Origin: Motilimonas pumila
Lineage (GTDB): Bacteria; Pseudomonadota; Gammaproteobacteria; Enterobacterales; CBDFNC01
Length of the DNA: 64,000 nucleotides
Reading direction: 5' to 3'
NCBI RefSeq assembly: GCF_003596335.1
Contig: NZ_QZCH01000008.1
Span: 62,001 to 126,000, forward strand
In this document: one piece after another, positions 8,854 through 19,246 of the stretch
Position numbering within the stretch: position 1 is the first letter of the stretch
How the letters are laid out: every line of letters starts with the position of its first letter
Notes under the pieces: model-generated
The model's database searches: none
Seen by the model: only the letters and a program-made list of their open reading frames with translations
Told to the model about the DNA's origin: nothing
Program-made: the position numbers and the translations under genes

Positions 8854-11052
8854 ATGTCTGACACCTTACTTTCCTCTCTCGCTCACATTAAAGGTATTGA
8901 CGCCAATTACATAGACGCTTGGGGTAATGAAGCACAAGTTTCCCCAAAAGTGGTCTCGACCATTTTACAAGCCATGGGCTGTGATACGTCTGAGCAAGCT
9001 TTGCCCGCGCAAGTGGAACAAGCCCTAAAGCAATATTGGATGGCTGGATTGTCTGCGAGCACTTTGGCTTACCTTGACGAGCCGGTGCAACTTGAACTCA
9101 GGTTACCGATAGACTTTGTTAACGACCCAGTGTCGTTTCAGGTTAATACAGAAACTGGAGAAATCATTAAAGGCCAAATCACCCCCATAGAGGGTGAGCT
9201 GCAAGCCATTGAACATATTAACGAGGTGGAATTCCAAGCTTATCTAATCACCTTACCGATTGAGCTTAAGGCGGGTTATCACGACTTAATATTGTTTGAA
9301 AAACACCTAGAGGAGCCGCTCGCCAGTAGCCGCTTGATTGTAGCCCCACGCGCTTGTTTTACGCCAACGAGTATTCAACAAGGTAAGAAGGTTTGGGGTG
9401 TCAGCGTGCAGCTTTATGGCGTACGCAGTGAAAATAACTGGGGCATTGGTGACTTTGGTGACTTACCTGAGTTGCTCGCGGGCATCAAAGGCCAAGGCGG
9501 CGATTTTGTTGGTCTAAACCCCATTCATTCTTTGTATCCCATGATGCCAGAGAATGCCAGTCCATATAGTCCTTCTTCTCGTGAATGGCTCAATATCATT
9601 TACATTGATGTCAATCAGGTGGAAGAGTTCAGTAGCAGTGAAGACGCACAGGCTCTTTACCACAGTGAAGATTTTCAACGCGACTTGGCCATGGCCAGAG
9701 CGGCAGAAAATGTTGATTACAGCACGGTAAACCGACTCAAACTGAGTGCGCTTAAGTTGGCCTATGAAAGCTTTAAACCGAAATTAAAAGGCAAGTCTGC
9801 ACGGGTCAAAAGTTTTAAAGCATTCGTCAAGCAGCACGGAGATGCTTTGCAGCAACAAGCCGGCTTTGATGCGATACACGAACATTTAATCGCCCAAGAC
9901 CCGCACGCTTGGGGCTGGCCTGTATGGGCCGAGGAATGGCAAGATTTCGCCAGTCCTCACGTAAAAAAGTGGCTCAAAGCAAATAAAGATGCGGTGCAAT
10001 TTTGGGCGTATTTACAGTGGTTGGCTGATGAACAGCTTAATGACGCGGACGCAAAAGCCAAACAGTTAGGAATGGAAATCGGCATTTACCGCGACCTTGC
10101 GGTTGGCGTTGCTTCTGGCGGTTGCGAAATTTGGGCTAATAAATCTGATTATTGCTCGCAAGCTACCGTAGGCGCGCCGCCTGATATTTTAGGGCCTTTA
10201 GGACAAAACTGGGGCTTACCACCCCTTGATCCTGCAAAGCTAGTAGAAAATGGCTTCCAAGCATATATCAACCTATTACAGGCGAATATGAAAGCGTGCG
10301 GCGCGTTGCGCATTGACCACGTGATGGCATTGTTGCGACTGTGGTGGGTACCGGCAGGTGACTCAGCTGACAGTGGTGTATATGTGTATTACCCGGTGGA
10401 GTTTATGCTGGCTATTTTAGCGCTAGAGAGCCAACGTCAGCAGTGCTTAATCATAGGGGAAGACTTAGGTACGGTACCTGATGGTATGGATGTGCTGCTC
10501 AAAGATGCTGGGGTCTATTCTTACCGTGTATTTTGTTTTGAAGTGGCCGAAGACGGCGGCTTTATCTCTCCGAGCCATTATCCTACGCAAGCGATGGCGA
10601 CAGTGGTAACCCATGATATGCCAACCCTTACCGGCTTTTGGCACTGTGAAGACTTGAAACTGGGTTTAACCTTAGGTCTATATAAAGATCAAGCACTGGT
10701 TGATGAGTTAATGGCTGACCGCCATCAGGCTAAACAGCAAATGCTTAACAGCTTACATGGCCACCACTCTATCCCTGACTGCATCTCAGAGAGCGTCGAT
10801 GTAGTAGGTATGGACCGAGGCTTAAGTTTTGGCATTCAACAGCATATGGCACAAACCAACTCTGCATTACTGAGCTTGCAACTCGAGGACTTCTTGGAAA
10901 TGGAGAAGCCGGTGAATGTGCCCGGAACCAGTGATGAGTATCCTAACTGGCGCCGTAAATTAAGCACAACGCTATCCGATTTATTCTCTCAGCAACATAT
11001 TTCTGAGCTGACCCAACAAATCAGTGCTGCGCGCAACCAAGCAGCAAAATAA
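8854..11052 (+). CDS. malQ: 4-alpha-glucanotransferase (amylomaltase, GH77)
   Basis: MalQ moves alpha-1,4-glucan segments between maltodextrins, releasing glucose and building longer chains. The 732-residue protein is of the long enterobacterial type (E. coli 694) with an N-terminal extension domain of about 150 residues. GH77 signatures are visible: YGVRSENNWGIGDFGDL, the SPYSPSSR substrate loop, ALRIDHVMAL (nucleophile Asp), IIGEDLGTVP (acid/base Glu) and VVTHDMPTLTGFW (third carboxylate). It is the first gene of malQ-glgB-glgX, and glgB starts 35 bp after it. Its neighbours suggest a role in glycogen and maltodextrin recycling. Confidence 0.95.
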   Translation: MSDTLLSSLAHIKGIDANYIDAWGNEAQVSPKVVSTILQAMGCDTSEQALPAQVEQALKQYWMAGLSASTLAYLDEPVQLELRLPIDFVNDPVSFQVNTETGEIIKGQITPIEGELQAIEHINEVEFQAYLITLPIELKAGYHDLILFEKHLEEPLASSRLIVAPRACFTPTSIQQGKKVWGVSVQLYGVRSENNWGIGDFGDLPELLAGIKGQGGDFVGLNPIHSLYPMMPENASPYSPSSREWLNIIYIDVNQVEEFSSSEDAQALYHSEDFQRDLAMARAAENVDYSTVNRLKLSALKLAYESFKPKLKGKSARVKSFKAFVKQHGDALQQQAGFDAIHEHLIAQDPHAWGWPVWAEEWQDFASPHVKKWLKANKDAVQFWAYLQWLADEQLNDADAKAKQLGMEIGIYRDLAVGVASGGCEIWANKSDYCSQATVGAPPDILGPLGQNWGLPPLDPAKLVENGFQAYINLLQANMKACGALRIDHVMALLRLWWVPAGDSADSGVYVYYPVEFMLAILALESQRQQCLIIGEDLGTVPDGMDVLLKDAGVYSYRVFCFEVAEDGGFISPSHYPTQAMATVVTHDMPTLTGFWHCEDLKLGLTLGLYKDQALVDELMADRHQAKQQMLNSLHGHHSIPDCISESVDVVGMDRGLSFGIQQHMAQTNSALLSLQLEDFLEMEKPVNVPGTSDEYPNWRRKLSTTLSDLFSQQHISELTQQISAARNQAAK

Positions 11053-11087
11053 TAAGTTACGAATAGGTATAAGCATTAGAGAGTCCC

Positions 11088-13355
11088 ATGAATAAAAAAC
11101 CGACCAGCACCAAAAGCGTAAAGCCAAGAGCCAAAGCAACCAAAAATACTGTGGCTGACAGCTTTCAAGATCACGAGTTAGTTGAGGTATTACAGGGTGC
11201 GAGATTAAATCAACCATTTGAAAAGCTAGGCCTGCAACCTTGCACTAAAGGCCATAAGCTGACTGCATGGTTACCTGACGCTGTAACCGTCACTGTGGTT
11301 AGCTTAGCTGATGGTAAAGAGCTCGCGAGTATGAAGAAAGTGTCTGAGGCGGGCTTATTCGAAGCCAGCTTTCCTCAAGCCAAAGAGAGCTTTAATTACC
11401 GTTTGTTAGTGCAGTATCAAGTTGGCGCAGATAACCTCACCGACCCTTATCAATTTCGTGAACCCGCATTCGACGGTTTAGCGGAAATGACGCATCAACC
11501 TGAGAATTTGTATCAAGTGCTTGGCGCGCAATTGACCACGGTTGAAGTCGATGGCGTGAAAGTCAGTGGAACCCGCTTTGCGGTATTTGCACCTAGCGCA
11601 TCGAGTGTGAGTTTGATTGGCGACTTTAACCACTGGGATGGGCGTCGCCATCCTATGCAGCGCAGCCTTTGCGGCCATTGGGTATTGTTTGTGCCAGAAC
11701 TGATGGCAGGCACCAAATATAAGTTTGAATTGAAAGACCCTATGGGTAACCGCTTGCCCCATAAAGCGGATCCGGTGGGCTTTTATGCTGACCAATATCC
11801 TTCTCATGCGTCGATTGTATTTGACCACGACGATTACCAATGGAACGACAAACAATGGCAACTCTCACAGCAGGGCGATAAACGTTTTGCTGCGATGAAC
11901 ATTTATGAGGTTCACCTTGGCTCTTGGCGTCGTAAGAAAGAAGCGGGGAAAGAGCGTTTTCTCAGTTATGAAGAACTGGCGGTAGAACTTATCGCTTACG
12001 TACAAGAAATGGGCTACACCCATATTGAAGTGATGCCGGTTTCTGAGTTTCCTTTTGACGGCTCTTGGGGCTATCAGCCAGTAGGCTTGTATGCGCCGAC
12101 CAGCAGATTTGGCGATCCAAATGGCTTTAAACACTTAGTGGACCAATGTCATCAGCACGGTATTGGCGTGATTGTGGATTGGGTGCCGGCGCATTTCCCT
12201 TCGGACCCTCACGGTTTAGCCCGTTTTGACGGCACACCATTGTACGAGTATGAGGATCCGCGCCGTGGTTGGCACCCTGATTGGAATTCATACATTTACG
12301 ACTTCGGTAATGACTCTGTACGCCAGTTCTTGGTAGCAAGTGCTTTATTTTGGCTGGATAAGTTTCACGTTGACGGTCTTCGGGTGGATGCCGTTGCTTC
12401 GATGCTGTACTGGGATTATTCTCGCGAAGAAGGAGAGTGGGTGCCAAACGTTGATGGTGGAAACCATAACTATGAGGCGATCAGTTTACTGCGTTGGTTT
12501 AATGAAGAAGTCTATCAGAAGCATCCTCATGCGATGACCATTGCCGAAGAGTCGACGGCGTTTGCTGGCGTGTCTAAGCCGACTTTCGAAGGGGGGTTAG
12601 GGTTTGGCTTTAAATGGAATATGGGCTGGATGCATGACTCACTAGAGTATATGTCGACCGATCCTATGTATCGCAAGTATCATCATAATGAACTGACATT
12701 CTCTATGGTGTATCACTACAACGAGCATTTCATTCTTCCTTTGTCCCATGATGAGGTTGTTCATGGTAAGAATTCTATTTTAGGCAAGATGCCGGGTGAT
12801 GAATGGCAAGCGGCGGCCAACCTTCGAGCTTACATGGGCTTTATGTTTGCTCACCCAGGCAAGAAGCTTAACTTTATGGGCAATGAAATTGCGCAAGCAG
12901 GAGAATGGAACCATAACAGTCAACTGGACTGGTGGTTGCTGGAATACGACAAACACAAAGGCCATCAGTTGTTGTTCAAAGACTTAGGTCATCTGTACAA
13001 ATCAGAGCCGGCATTATTTGAAGCTGACTACCTGCCACAAGGGTTCGTTTGGTTAGATCATGAAGACGGCGAAAATTCGGTGTATGCCTTTATTCGTCAA
13101 AACGTGGATAAAACGCGTCAAGTAGTGGTCGCGGCTAACTTCACACCAATTCCTCGTCAGGAATATCGCTTAGGGGTGCCAGAAGCGGGGGAATATGAGA
13201 TCTTGATTAACAGTGACAGTGAGTTTTACTGGGGCAGTAACTTTGAAGCGGGCAGCCACTTTGTGAGTGAGAAAATCGCCCATCAAGGGCAGTCTCATTC
13301 TATACGTTTGAACTTGCCACCTTTGTCGACACTTTATCTGCGTAAAAAAGGCTAG
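11088..13355 (+). CDS. glgB: 1,4-alpha-glucan branching enzyme GlgB (GH13)
   Basis: GlgB makes the alpha-1,6 branches of glycogen. The 755-residue protein has an N-terminal domain, a CBM48 module (about residues 155-250, FAVFAPSASSVSLIGDFNHW), the catalytic barrel and a C-terminal beta domain. Catalytic motifs are DGLRVDAVASMLYWDY (nucleophile Asp), MTIAEESTAFAGVS (acid/base Glu) and LPLSHDEVVHGKNSI (third carboxylate). ATG 11088 begins a basic leader rich in Lys and Thr, a little longer than the E. coli form (728). glgX starts 6 bp after its stop, so the two are surely cotranscribed. Confidence 0.97.
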   Translation: MNKKPTSTKSVKPRAKATKNTVADSFQDHELVEVLQGARLNQPFEKLGLQPCTKGHKLTAWLPDAVTVTVVSLADGKELASMKKVSEAGLFEASFPQAKESFNYRLLVQYQVGADNLTDPYQFREPAFDGLAEMTHQPENLYQVLGAQLTTVEVDGVKVSGTRFAVFAPSASSVSLIGDFNHWDGRRHPMQRSLCGHWVLFVPELMAGTKYKFELKDPMGNRLPHKADPVGFYADQYPSHASIVFDHDDYQWNDKQWQLSQQGDKRFAAMNIYEVHLGSWRRKKEAGKERFLSYEELAVELIAYVQEMGYTHIEVMPVSEFPFDGSWGYQPVGLYAPTSRFGDPNGFKHLVDQCHQHGIGVIVDWVPAHFPSDPHGLARFDGTPLYEYEDPRRGWHPDWNSYIYDFGNDSVRQFLVASALFWLDKFHVDGLRVDAVASMLYWDYSREEGEWVPNVDGGNHNYEAISLLRWFNEEVYQKHPHAMTIAEESTAFAGVSKPTFEGGLGFGFKWNMGWMHDSLEYMSTDPMYRKYHHNELTFSMVYHYNEHFILPLSHDEVVHGKNSILGKMPGDEWQAAANLRAYMGFMFAHPGKKLNFMGNEIAQAGEWNHNSQLDWWLLEYDKHKGHQLLFKDLGHLYKSEPALFEADYLPQGFVWLDHEDGENSVYAFIRQNVDKTRQVVVAANFTPIPRQEYRLGVPEAGEYEILINSDSEFYWGSNFEAGSHFVSEKIAHQGQSHSIRLNLPPLSTLYLRKKG

Positions 13356-13361
13356 GCACTG

Positions 13362-15407
13362 ATGACTGAGCGTGTCACTGTGAATACGCCCCCTGTGGGG
13401 CCTTACGTATTACGCAGTGGCAGGCCAGAGCCCCTTGGGGCTCAACTGATGTCGTCTGGCTGTAATTTTTCGGTGTACTGTCAAGCTGATACCGAAATTT
13501 GGCTGATGTTGTTTGACCACAACGAAGTAGAAATTCAACGCTTTCGGCTATTAGACAAGGTGGGCAATTACCATACTTGTTTTATTGATGGCATCTGCGC
13601 CGGACAACGTTACGCCTTTTTAGTGTATCAGCAAGGCCGCCCTTACTATTTGATTGACCCCTACGCCAAGTGCTTAAGTAAAGCGCAGCACTGGAATGGC
13701 GAAGCGTATCAGCAAGCCAGCACAGACTTTATCGCTAAGTCAGTGGTGGTGGATGATAGTTTTGATTGGCAAGGGGTGAATAAACCGAACCACCAAGCTC
13801 ACAACCTGATCATTTATGAGCTGCATGTGAAAGGTTTCAGTTGGCTCAACCCCGCCATACCAGTAGCTTTACGAGGCACTTACCTCGGCCTCAGTCACCC
13901 TGTCAACCTTGCGTATTTCAAGCAACTTGGCATCAATGCTGTACAAATCATGCCGATATTGAGCTTTATGGATGAGCCAAGGTTAGCTGATTTAGGTTTA
14001 CGCAATTACTGGGGTTATAACCCCGTCAACTTCTTTAGCCCTGAGCCTAGGTATGCCATTGCCGATCCTGTTACTGAATTTAAAACCATGGTGCAGCAAT
14101 TTCACCAAGCGGGCATTGAGGTCATACTGGACGTTGTGTTTAATCATACCGCGGAGGGAGGTATCGGGGGGCCGATATTGAGCCTAAAAGGGTTGGCCGA
14201 GCGAGTGTATTACAGTGTCGATGTCGATGAGCAACAGAACATTGTTCATCATCATAATTTCACTGGCTGTGGTAACAGTGTCAATCTGGATAACCCTTGG
14301 ACCCTGAAGCTAGTTATAGATGCGCTACGTTATTGGGTTGAGCACATGCAAGTGGATGGTTTTAGATTTGATTTGGCGGTGACCTTAGCCAGAGAAAATG
14401 GTCAATTTCAGCCACTCAGTGCTTTTTTCAAAGTCTTGCACCAAGATCCGGTGTTGTCTCAAGTGAGGTTAATTGCTGAACCTTGGGACATAGGCCCTGA
14501 AGGTTATCAATTGGGTTACTTTCCTCATCATTGGCTTGAGTGTAATGATAAATTTCGTGACAATATGCGGGCTTTTTGGCGCGGCGATGGCCAGCAGTTG
14601 GCAGAATTTGCTACTCGCTTGTTAGGCTCGCGTGACTTGTTTCATAAAAGCCTTCGTAGCATAGAAACCAGTGTCAATTACATTTGCTATCACGACGGTT
14701 ATACCTTGGCTGATTTGGTCAGCTATGACGTTAGGCACAATCATGCCAATCTAGAAAGCAACCAAGATGGCCACGGCCATAACTTATCGAATAACCATGG
14801 TATTGAGGGGCAAACCTTAGACTCAGCAGTGAACCAAGCTCGAGCACAAACACAGCGTAATTTGTTGGCGTGTTTATTATTAGCCCAAGGAACACCGCAT
14901 TTTCTTGCGGGGGATGAAAGAGGGCACACTCAACTTGGCAATAATAATGCTTATTGCCAAGATAGCGCCATCAGCTGGATTGACTGGCAAGAATCCGATG
15001 AAAGTAGACAACTAACCCGGTTTTGTCAGCAGTTGATAGCATTACGCCTTCGTTCAAAATTGTTTAACCGCTTACAACTCGAAGATGACGATTACTACCG
15101 GTTAGCCAGTAATATGCAAGTAGCCTGGTACCACCCAGACGGGCGTCGAATGCAGCTTAATCATTGGCAAAGTGAAACCGCTCAAGTCCTCATTCTTGAG
15201 TTGGCCTATCAGCAAGAGCATTACCTGTTGGTGTTTAATGGCTCGGCATATGAAATCAATTGCCACCTGCCAGCTGTGAACCAGCCCTCCTGGCTTTGCG
15301 TATTCGATACTAGCGTTAACCATGGCTTACAAACGCCAACGTGCAAGGTTTTATCTGGCAATATCATGGCAAATGCCCATTCGGTGATTTTGTTACAAGC
15401 ATCATGA
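13362..15407 (+). CDS. glgX: Glycogen debranching enzyme GlgX (isoamylase type, GH13)
   Basis: GlgX hydrolyses the alpha-1,6 linkages of limit dextrins left by glycogen phosphorylase. The 681 residues match the family (~660-700). It has an N-terminal CBM48-like domain and the barrel motifs EVILDVVFNHTAEG, VDGFRFDLAV (nucleophile Asp), LIAEPWDIGPEGY (acid/base Glu) and YICYHDGYTLADLVSY (third carboxylate). Spacing from glgB is 6 bp. A short FAH-family gene follows after 21 bp. The C-terminal ~100 residues are less conserved to the eye, as is usual. Confidence 0.93.
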   Translation: MTERVTVNTPPVGPYVLRSGRPEPLGAQLMSSGCNFSVYCQADTEIWLMLFDHNEVEIQRFRLLDKVGNYHTCFIDGICAGQRYAFLVYQQGRPYYLIDPYAKCLSKAQHWNGEAYQQASTDFIAKSVVVDDSFDWQGVNKPNHQAHNLIIYELHVKGFSWLNPAIPVALRGTYLGLSHPVNLAYFKQLGINAVQIMPILSFMDEPRLADLGLRNYWGYNPVNFFSPEPRYAIADPVTEFKTMVQQFHQAGIEVILDVVFNHTAEGGIGGPILSLKGLAERVYYSVDVDEQQNIVHHHNFTGCGNSVNLDNPWTLKLVIDALRYWVEHMQVDGFRFDLAVTLARENGQFQPLSAFFKVLHQDPVLSQVRLIAEPWDIGPEGYQLGYFPHHWLECNDKFRDNMRAFWRGDGQQLAEFATRLLGSRDLFHKSLRSIETSVNYICYHDGYTLADLVSYDVRHNHANLESNQDGHGHNLSNNHGIEGQTLDSAVNQARAQTQRNLLACLLLAQGTPHFLAGDERGHTQLGNNNAYCQDSAISWIDWQESDESRQLTRFCQQLIALRLRSKLFNRLQLEDDDYYRLASNMQVAWYHPDGRRMQLNHWQSETAQVLILELAYQQEHYLLVFNGSAYEINCHLPAVNQPSWLCVFDTSVNHGLQTPTCKVLSGNIMANAHSVILLQAS

Positions 15408-15428
15408 TTTACTTAGGTAAGGAGTATC

Positions 15429-16055
15429 ATGCAACATATTCAGTATCAACAATTAGACCTATCACCCAGTAAACTGGTGTGCATAGGTCGAAACTATCTC
15501 GCTCACATAGAAGAGCTTGGCAACCCTGTGCCTAAAGACATGGTGTTTTTTTTAAAACCTAATTCAAGCATTTCGTCCGAGTTATATGGTGAGGAGAATG
15601 CAACTATTCATTACGAAGCTGAAATCTGCTTTATGTTACAAGGCCAACAAGCTGTTGCGGTAGCGGCGGGGTTAGATCTCACTAAGCGCGATCTTCAAGC
15701 CAAGTTAAAAGCGAAAGGTTTGCCTTGGGAGCGGGCGAAAGCATTTGATGGCTCCGCGGCCTTTACCGATTTTATTCCGTTTGACCCGACTGCAGGAGAG
15801 CTGGCGATTGAATTTTGGATTGATGGTGAATTAAGGCAAGCGGCTACTGAGCAGTTAATGATCCACAATCTAGAAAGTATATTAACCGAGGCGCAAACCT
15901 TTCTTACGCTGCGAGATGGTGATGTGGTGATGACGGGGACGCCGGCTGGGGTGGGGCCGCTAATACCGGGCTCAAGGGTGCACCTTAAATTAATACAAGG
16001 GCAACAAATGTTAACCGAAAAACGGTGGCAGGTTTTAACACGAGAAGCGGGCTAA
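15429..16055 (+). CDS. Fumarylacetoacetate hydrolase-family protein (YcgM-like)
   Basis: A 208-residue single-domain FAH-family enzyme. These metal-dependent hydrolases, decarboxylases or isomerases act on beta-diketo or oxaloacetate-like acids (FAHD1, YcgM). Visible hallmarks are CIGRNYLAHIEELGNP, VFFLKPNSSISS, the metal-binding YEAEICFML, KAFDGSAAFTDF and VVMTGTPAGVGPL. AAGGAG precedes ATG 15429. It is only 21 bp behind glgX and ahead of a strong terminator, so it probably rides on the glycogen transcript although no metabolic link is evident. Substrate cannot be read from the sequence. Confidence 0.88.
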   Translation: MQHIQYQQLDLSPSKLVCIGRNYLAHIEELGNPVPKDMVFFLKPNSSISSELYGEENATIHYEAEICFMLQGQQAVAVAAGLDLTKRDLQAKLKAKGLPWERAKAFDGSAAFTDFIPFDPTAGELAIEFWIDGELRQAATEQLMIHNLESILTEAQTFLTLRDGDVVMTGTPAGVGPLIPGSRVHLKLIQGQQMLTEKRWQVLTREAG

Positions 16056-16073
16056 TTTAGCCGCTATTAGGGC

Positions 16074-16102
16074 AAAAAAAACCCGCACTAAGCGGGTTTT
16101 TA
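16074..16102. terminator. Bidirectional terminator between the FAH gene and gapA
   Basis: AAAACCCGC and GCGGGTTTT pair around a 5-nt loop, with A-rich and T-rich flanks on either side. It closes the malQ-glgB-glgX-FAH operon and, on the other strand, gapA. Confidence 0.92.
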
Positions 16103-16122
16103 TTTACCTAAGGCAACAACTC

Positions 16123-17136
<1,014 letters not shown>

Positions 17137-17156
17137 TTAATCTTGAAACTGTGTCG

Positions 17157-17198
17157 ATATTACATAACTCATAGGTGATAGAATTTGATATTTATCAA
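17157..17198 (-). promoter_or_regulatory. gapA promoter with a perfect FNR-type box at -41.5
   Basis: TTGAT-ATTT-ATCAA (17185-17198) is an exact match to the FNR/EtrA consensus TTGAT-N4-ATCAA. On the minus strand a -10-like TAATAT occupies 17157-17162, which predicts transcription from 17150 and a 34-nt leader. The centre of the FNR box (17191.5) then falls exactly at -41.5, the class II activator position, and the usual -35 is poor, as in activator-dependent promoters. Sequence and spacing are seen; oxygen control is inference. Confidence 0.6.
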
Positions 17199-17660
17199 GT
17201 TTACACCTTTGATGTTAGATTCTTTCAAAAATCAAAAAATCAGCGCTAAAACAGGCTGAAAGTCAAATTTTTGCTGGTGAAAGTGTTGCTTTACTACAAA
17301 AAGGAGCCTTTGTAATCGCACAACACTGTCATATCTATACCAGTTGCTACTGGGCCAAATGCGTCTTGGGCACAAGTAATTACTAGTGTAGTCAAAAATT
17401 ATCATTCTGTTATTTTACAACATGGTGTTGGTAAAATTACATTATTTACGTGGAAATTTAAGCTAATGGGCGGTTTTTTGCAAGTTTTTTTACTACACAA
17501 AAAAAGTTTGAGCTTGAATTCGTGGCGGTTTTCTTCCTTCATTAAACGTTTACAAGCCGTGTAGGCAAGAGATGTAAACTTTTTTCAATTAATGTTACGT
17601 TAAAATCTCGAACTTGATAAAATTATGTCGAATATCCCGAGTGTAAGGAATGCATAAGTC
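17199..17660. other. AT-rich intergenic region between gapA and msrB, no gene
   Basis: No coding potential is apparent in this part of the 545-bp divergent gap. Toward msrB it holds a palindrome TAAACGTTTA (17543-17552), an inverted repeat GTTTACA/TGTAAAC (17548-17554 and 17573-17579), and a candidate msrB promoter. The TAAACGTTTA core resembles LacI/FruR-family operator cores, but the fit is short. Confidence 0.4.
17595..17623 (+). promoter_or_regulatory. Candidate msrB promoter
   Basis: TTACGT (17595-17600) and TAAAAT (17618-17623) are separated by 17 nt, predicting a start ~30 nt before the msrB ATG. The -10 is good and the -35 poor. Confidence 0.35.
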
Positions 17661-18050
17661 ATGTCTGAAGATGCAAAGTGGCGTCAAAAACTGACCCCTC
17701 AGCAATACCATATTTGTCGTGAAAAAGGCACAGAAGCGCCATTTAGCGGTACTTTGCTCAACAATCGTGCAACCGGTATTTACCATTGTGTATGTTGCGA
17801 GGCAGCATTATTTTCATCAGAAAATAAGTTCGACTCTGGCTGTGGTTGGCCTTCGTTTGACAATGCGGTAGAAGGCGCTATCAATTACTTGGAAGATCAC
17901 AGCCATGGCATGGTGAGAACCGAAGTGCAATGTCGGCAATGCGACGCCCATTTAGGCCACATTTTTAATGATGGTCCAACGCCGACAGGCCAAAGGTACT
18001 GTATCAACTCGATTGCGATGGATTTTACGCAACAAGACGATAAGGCTTAA
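17661..18050 (+). CDS. msrB: Peptide-methionine (R)-S-oxide reductase MsrB
   Basis: MsrB repairs the R-sulfoxide of oxidised methionine residues. The 129-residue cytoplasmic protein is near the usual length (E. coli 137). It has two Zn-binding CxxC pairs ([10 protein letters not shown] and [12 protein letters not shown]), the substrate pocket [10 protein letters not shown] and the catalytic Cys in RYCINSIAM. It is divergent from gapA, as in E. coli, where the neighbouring msrB and gapA are also oppositely transcribed. A TAAGGAATG motif lies just upstream of ATG 17661. Confidence 0.96.
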   Translation: MSEDAKWRQKLTPQQYHICREKGTEAPFSGTLLNNRATGIYHCVCCEAALFSSENKFDSGCGWPSFDNAVEGAINYLEDHSHGMVRTEVQCRQCDAHLGHIFNDGPTPTGQRYCINSIAMDFTQQDDKA

Positions 18051-18213
18051 TAGCTTTTACCTGCGCAGTTTAATGGCGCATGGCCATTGTGTTGCTCGCA
18101 AAGGTGTGAACTACTCCTGCTGCGTTACCACAGCTCCAATGAAGGTTGTTGCAATAGGTTGCTAACGGTGCTTAGTATGAGTCTACAGAGGCATTGTTTT
18201 GGCTAGACGTATG

Positions 18214-18243
18214 GCCTTTAAGCTAGCAAGGTAGCTTAAAGGC
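18214..18243. terminator. Perfect 12-bp hairpin between convergent msrB and DUF2989 genes
   Basis: GCCTTTAAGCTA (18214-18225) and TAGCTTAAAGGC (18232-18243) pair perfectly around a 6-nt loop. It lies between two convergent genes and is probably a shared terminator, although the flanking T-runs are weak. Confidence 0.6.
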
Positions 18244-18257
18244 TTGTTGCTCAGATG

Positions 18258-19064
18258 CTACATATTGTAGTCGCCGGACTGAAATTGGAAATTTTTAATA
18301 TCATCAATGACTTCTCCAGCCATTTCTTGAAGTTTGTCCTTTTCTTCTGGGCTAAACTTGTGTTGGCGGTCAATCCAGCTTTCGTTTATCGGGTACTCGC
18401 CTAGGCGATGAGCTACTTGCATCCAAATGTAAGCGGCTTGATAGTTCTTGGTCTTTAAGTAAAGAGTGGTCAGCGAGTTATAAATACTGGGGTTGGGTAA
18501 GGTGTCTTTTTGCAAACGCAACGTTTTGTATAACAAGCGGATCGTTTTTTCACTGTCACGTTCAAAATAATAGGTCGCTAACGCCAGTGTCAGTTCAGGA
18601 TCATTTTCCGCCGAGGTGCCTTCAATGGCCAGAAAGCGCTCTTTTGCCTCGAGGTCTCCATTAACTAGCCAATGATAATAAGCAAGCTGTGGCAGCTCTG
18701 AGTGCTGCGTGGCTTTATCGATTCGCTCAATTTCATTGACTGCGGTAATAAAGCCTTCCACTCGCTCTGTTTTTTTATGTTTAGCGTGGATAGGTTCGAC
18801 ATTGGAAGCAATTTCAATACACTGTTTATAGTCTATGAAGCTTCGCAGTATGTAGTACTGATTTAACTCTGATGACTCGTTGGCATAGTTCTGACGCTTA
18901 AGAATCACTTCGCGGCGTTCAGCTTTACACCAACCATCGGTGTTGAGCCCTTGGCAAAGCTCCGGTGACTTTTCACAGATTGCCTTTGTTGTTGTTTTGT
19001 TGAAACAACCTGTCGCAAGTAAAGTGGCGCCGAGTAACACTGCGAATTTAAATGTATTAACCAT
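18258..19064 (-). CDS. DUF2989-family lipoprotein of unknown function
   Basis: The chain of ~268 residues starts with a lipoprotein signal peptide ending LLATGC (Cys20 from the chosen start) and so is expected at a membrane. The remainder is helical with TPR-like pairs (DPELTLALATYYFERDSEKT, PSIYNSLTTLYLKTKNYQAA), suggesting a protein-interaction scaffold. It resembles the DUF2989 proteins of Vibrio and Shewanella, which I recall in the same msrB-yeaC-ansA neighbourhood. A longer frame opens at 19112, but ATG 19064 has AGGATA 5 nt upstream and places the signal peptide at the N-terminus. Four cysteines shortly after the lipobox (CEKSPELCQ, WCKAE, YKQCIE) might form disulfides. Function unknown. 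Confidence 0.8.
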   Translation of the reverse strand: MVNTFKFAVLLGATLLATGCFNKTTTKAICEKSPELCQGLNTDGWCKAERREVILKRQNYANESSELNQYYILRSFIDYKQCIEIASNVEPIHAKHKKTERVEGFITAVNEIERIDKATQHSELPQLAYYHWLVNGDLEAKERFLAIEGTSAENDPELTLALATYYFERDSEKTIRLLYKTLRLQKDTLPNPSIYNSLTTLYLKTKNYQAAYIWMQVAHRLGEYPINESWIDRQHKFSPEEKDKLQEMAGEVIDDIKNFQFQSGDYNM

Positions 19065-19246
19065 GCTATCCTGAGAGTTGCTTGGGTTGAAACTGAGTTT
19101 GATTGGCATCATAACCTTATCAATATATTGTTAGTGTAGTCTTGTTTTAAAACTGCTGTTATCGTCCCAGAACGTAAGTTCTTTCGAGTGCTTGCTTGAG
19201 TCTCAGCCATTAGCATGATATTAACCTGCCAGGAAAAGGAGTACCT

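Noticed and set aside
12127-12447. 106-residue minus-strand frame inside glgB, and similar long antisense frames inside tamB, GH9 and sppA
   Set aside because: They lie antisense to clearly conserved coding regions, lack ribosome-binding sites and show low-complexity or arbitrary residues.
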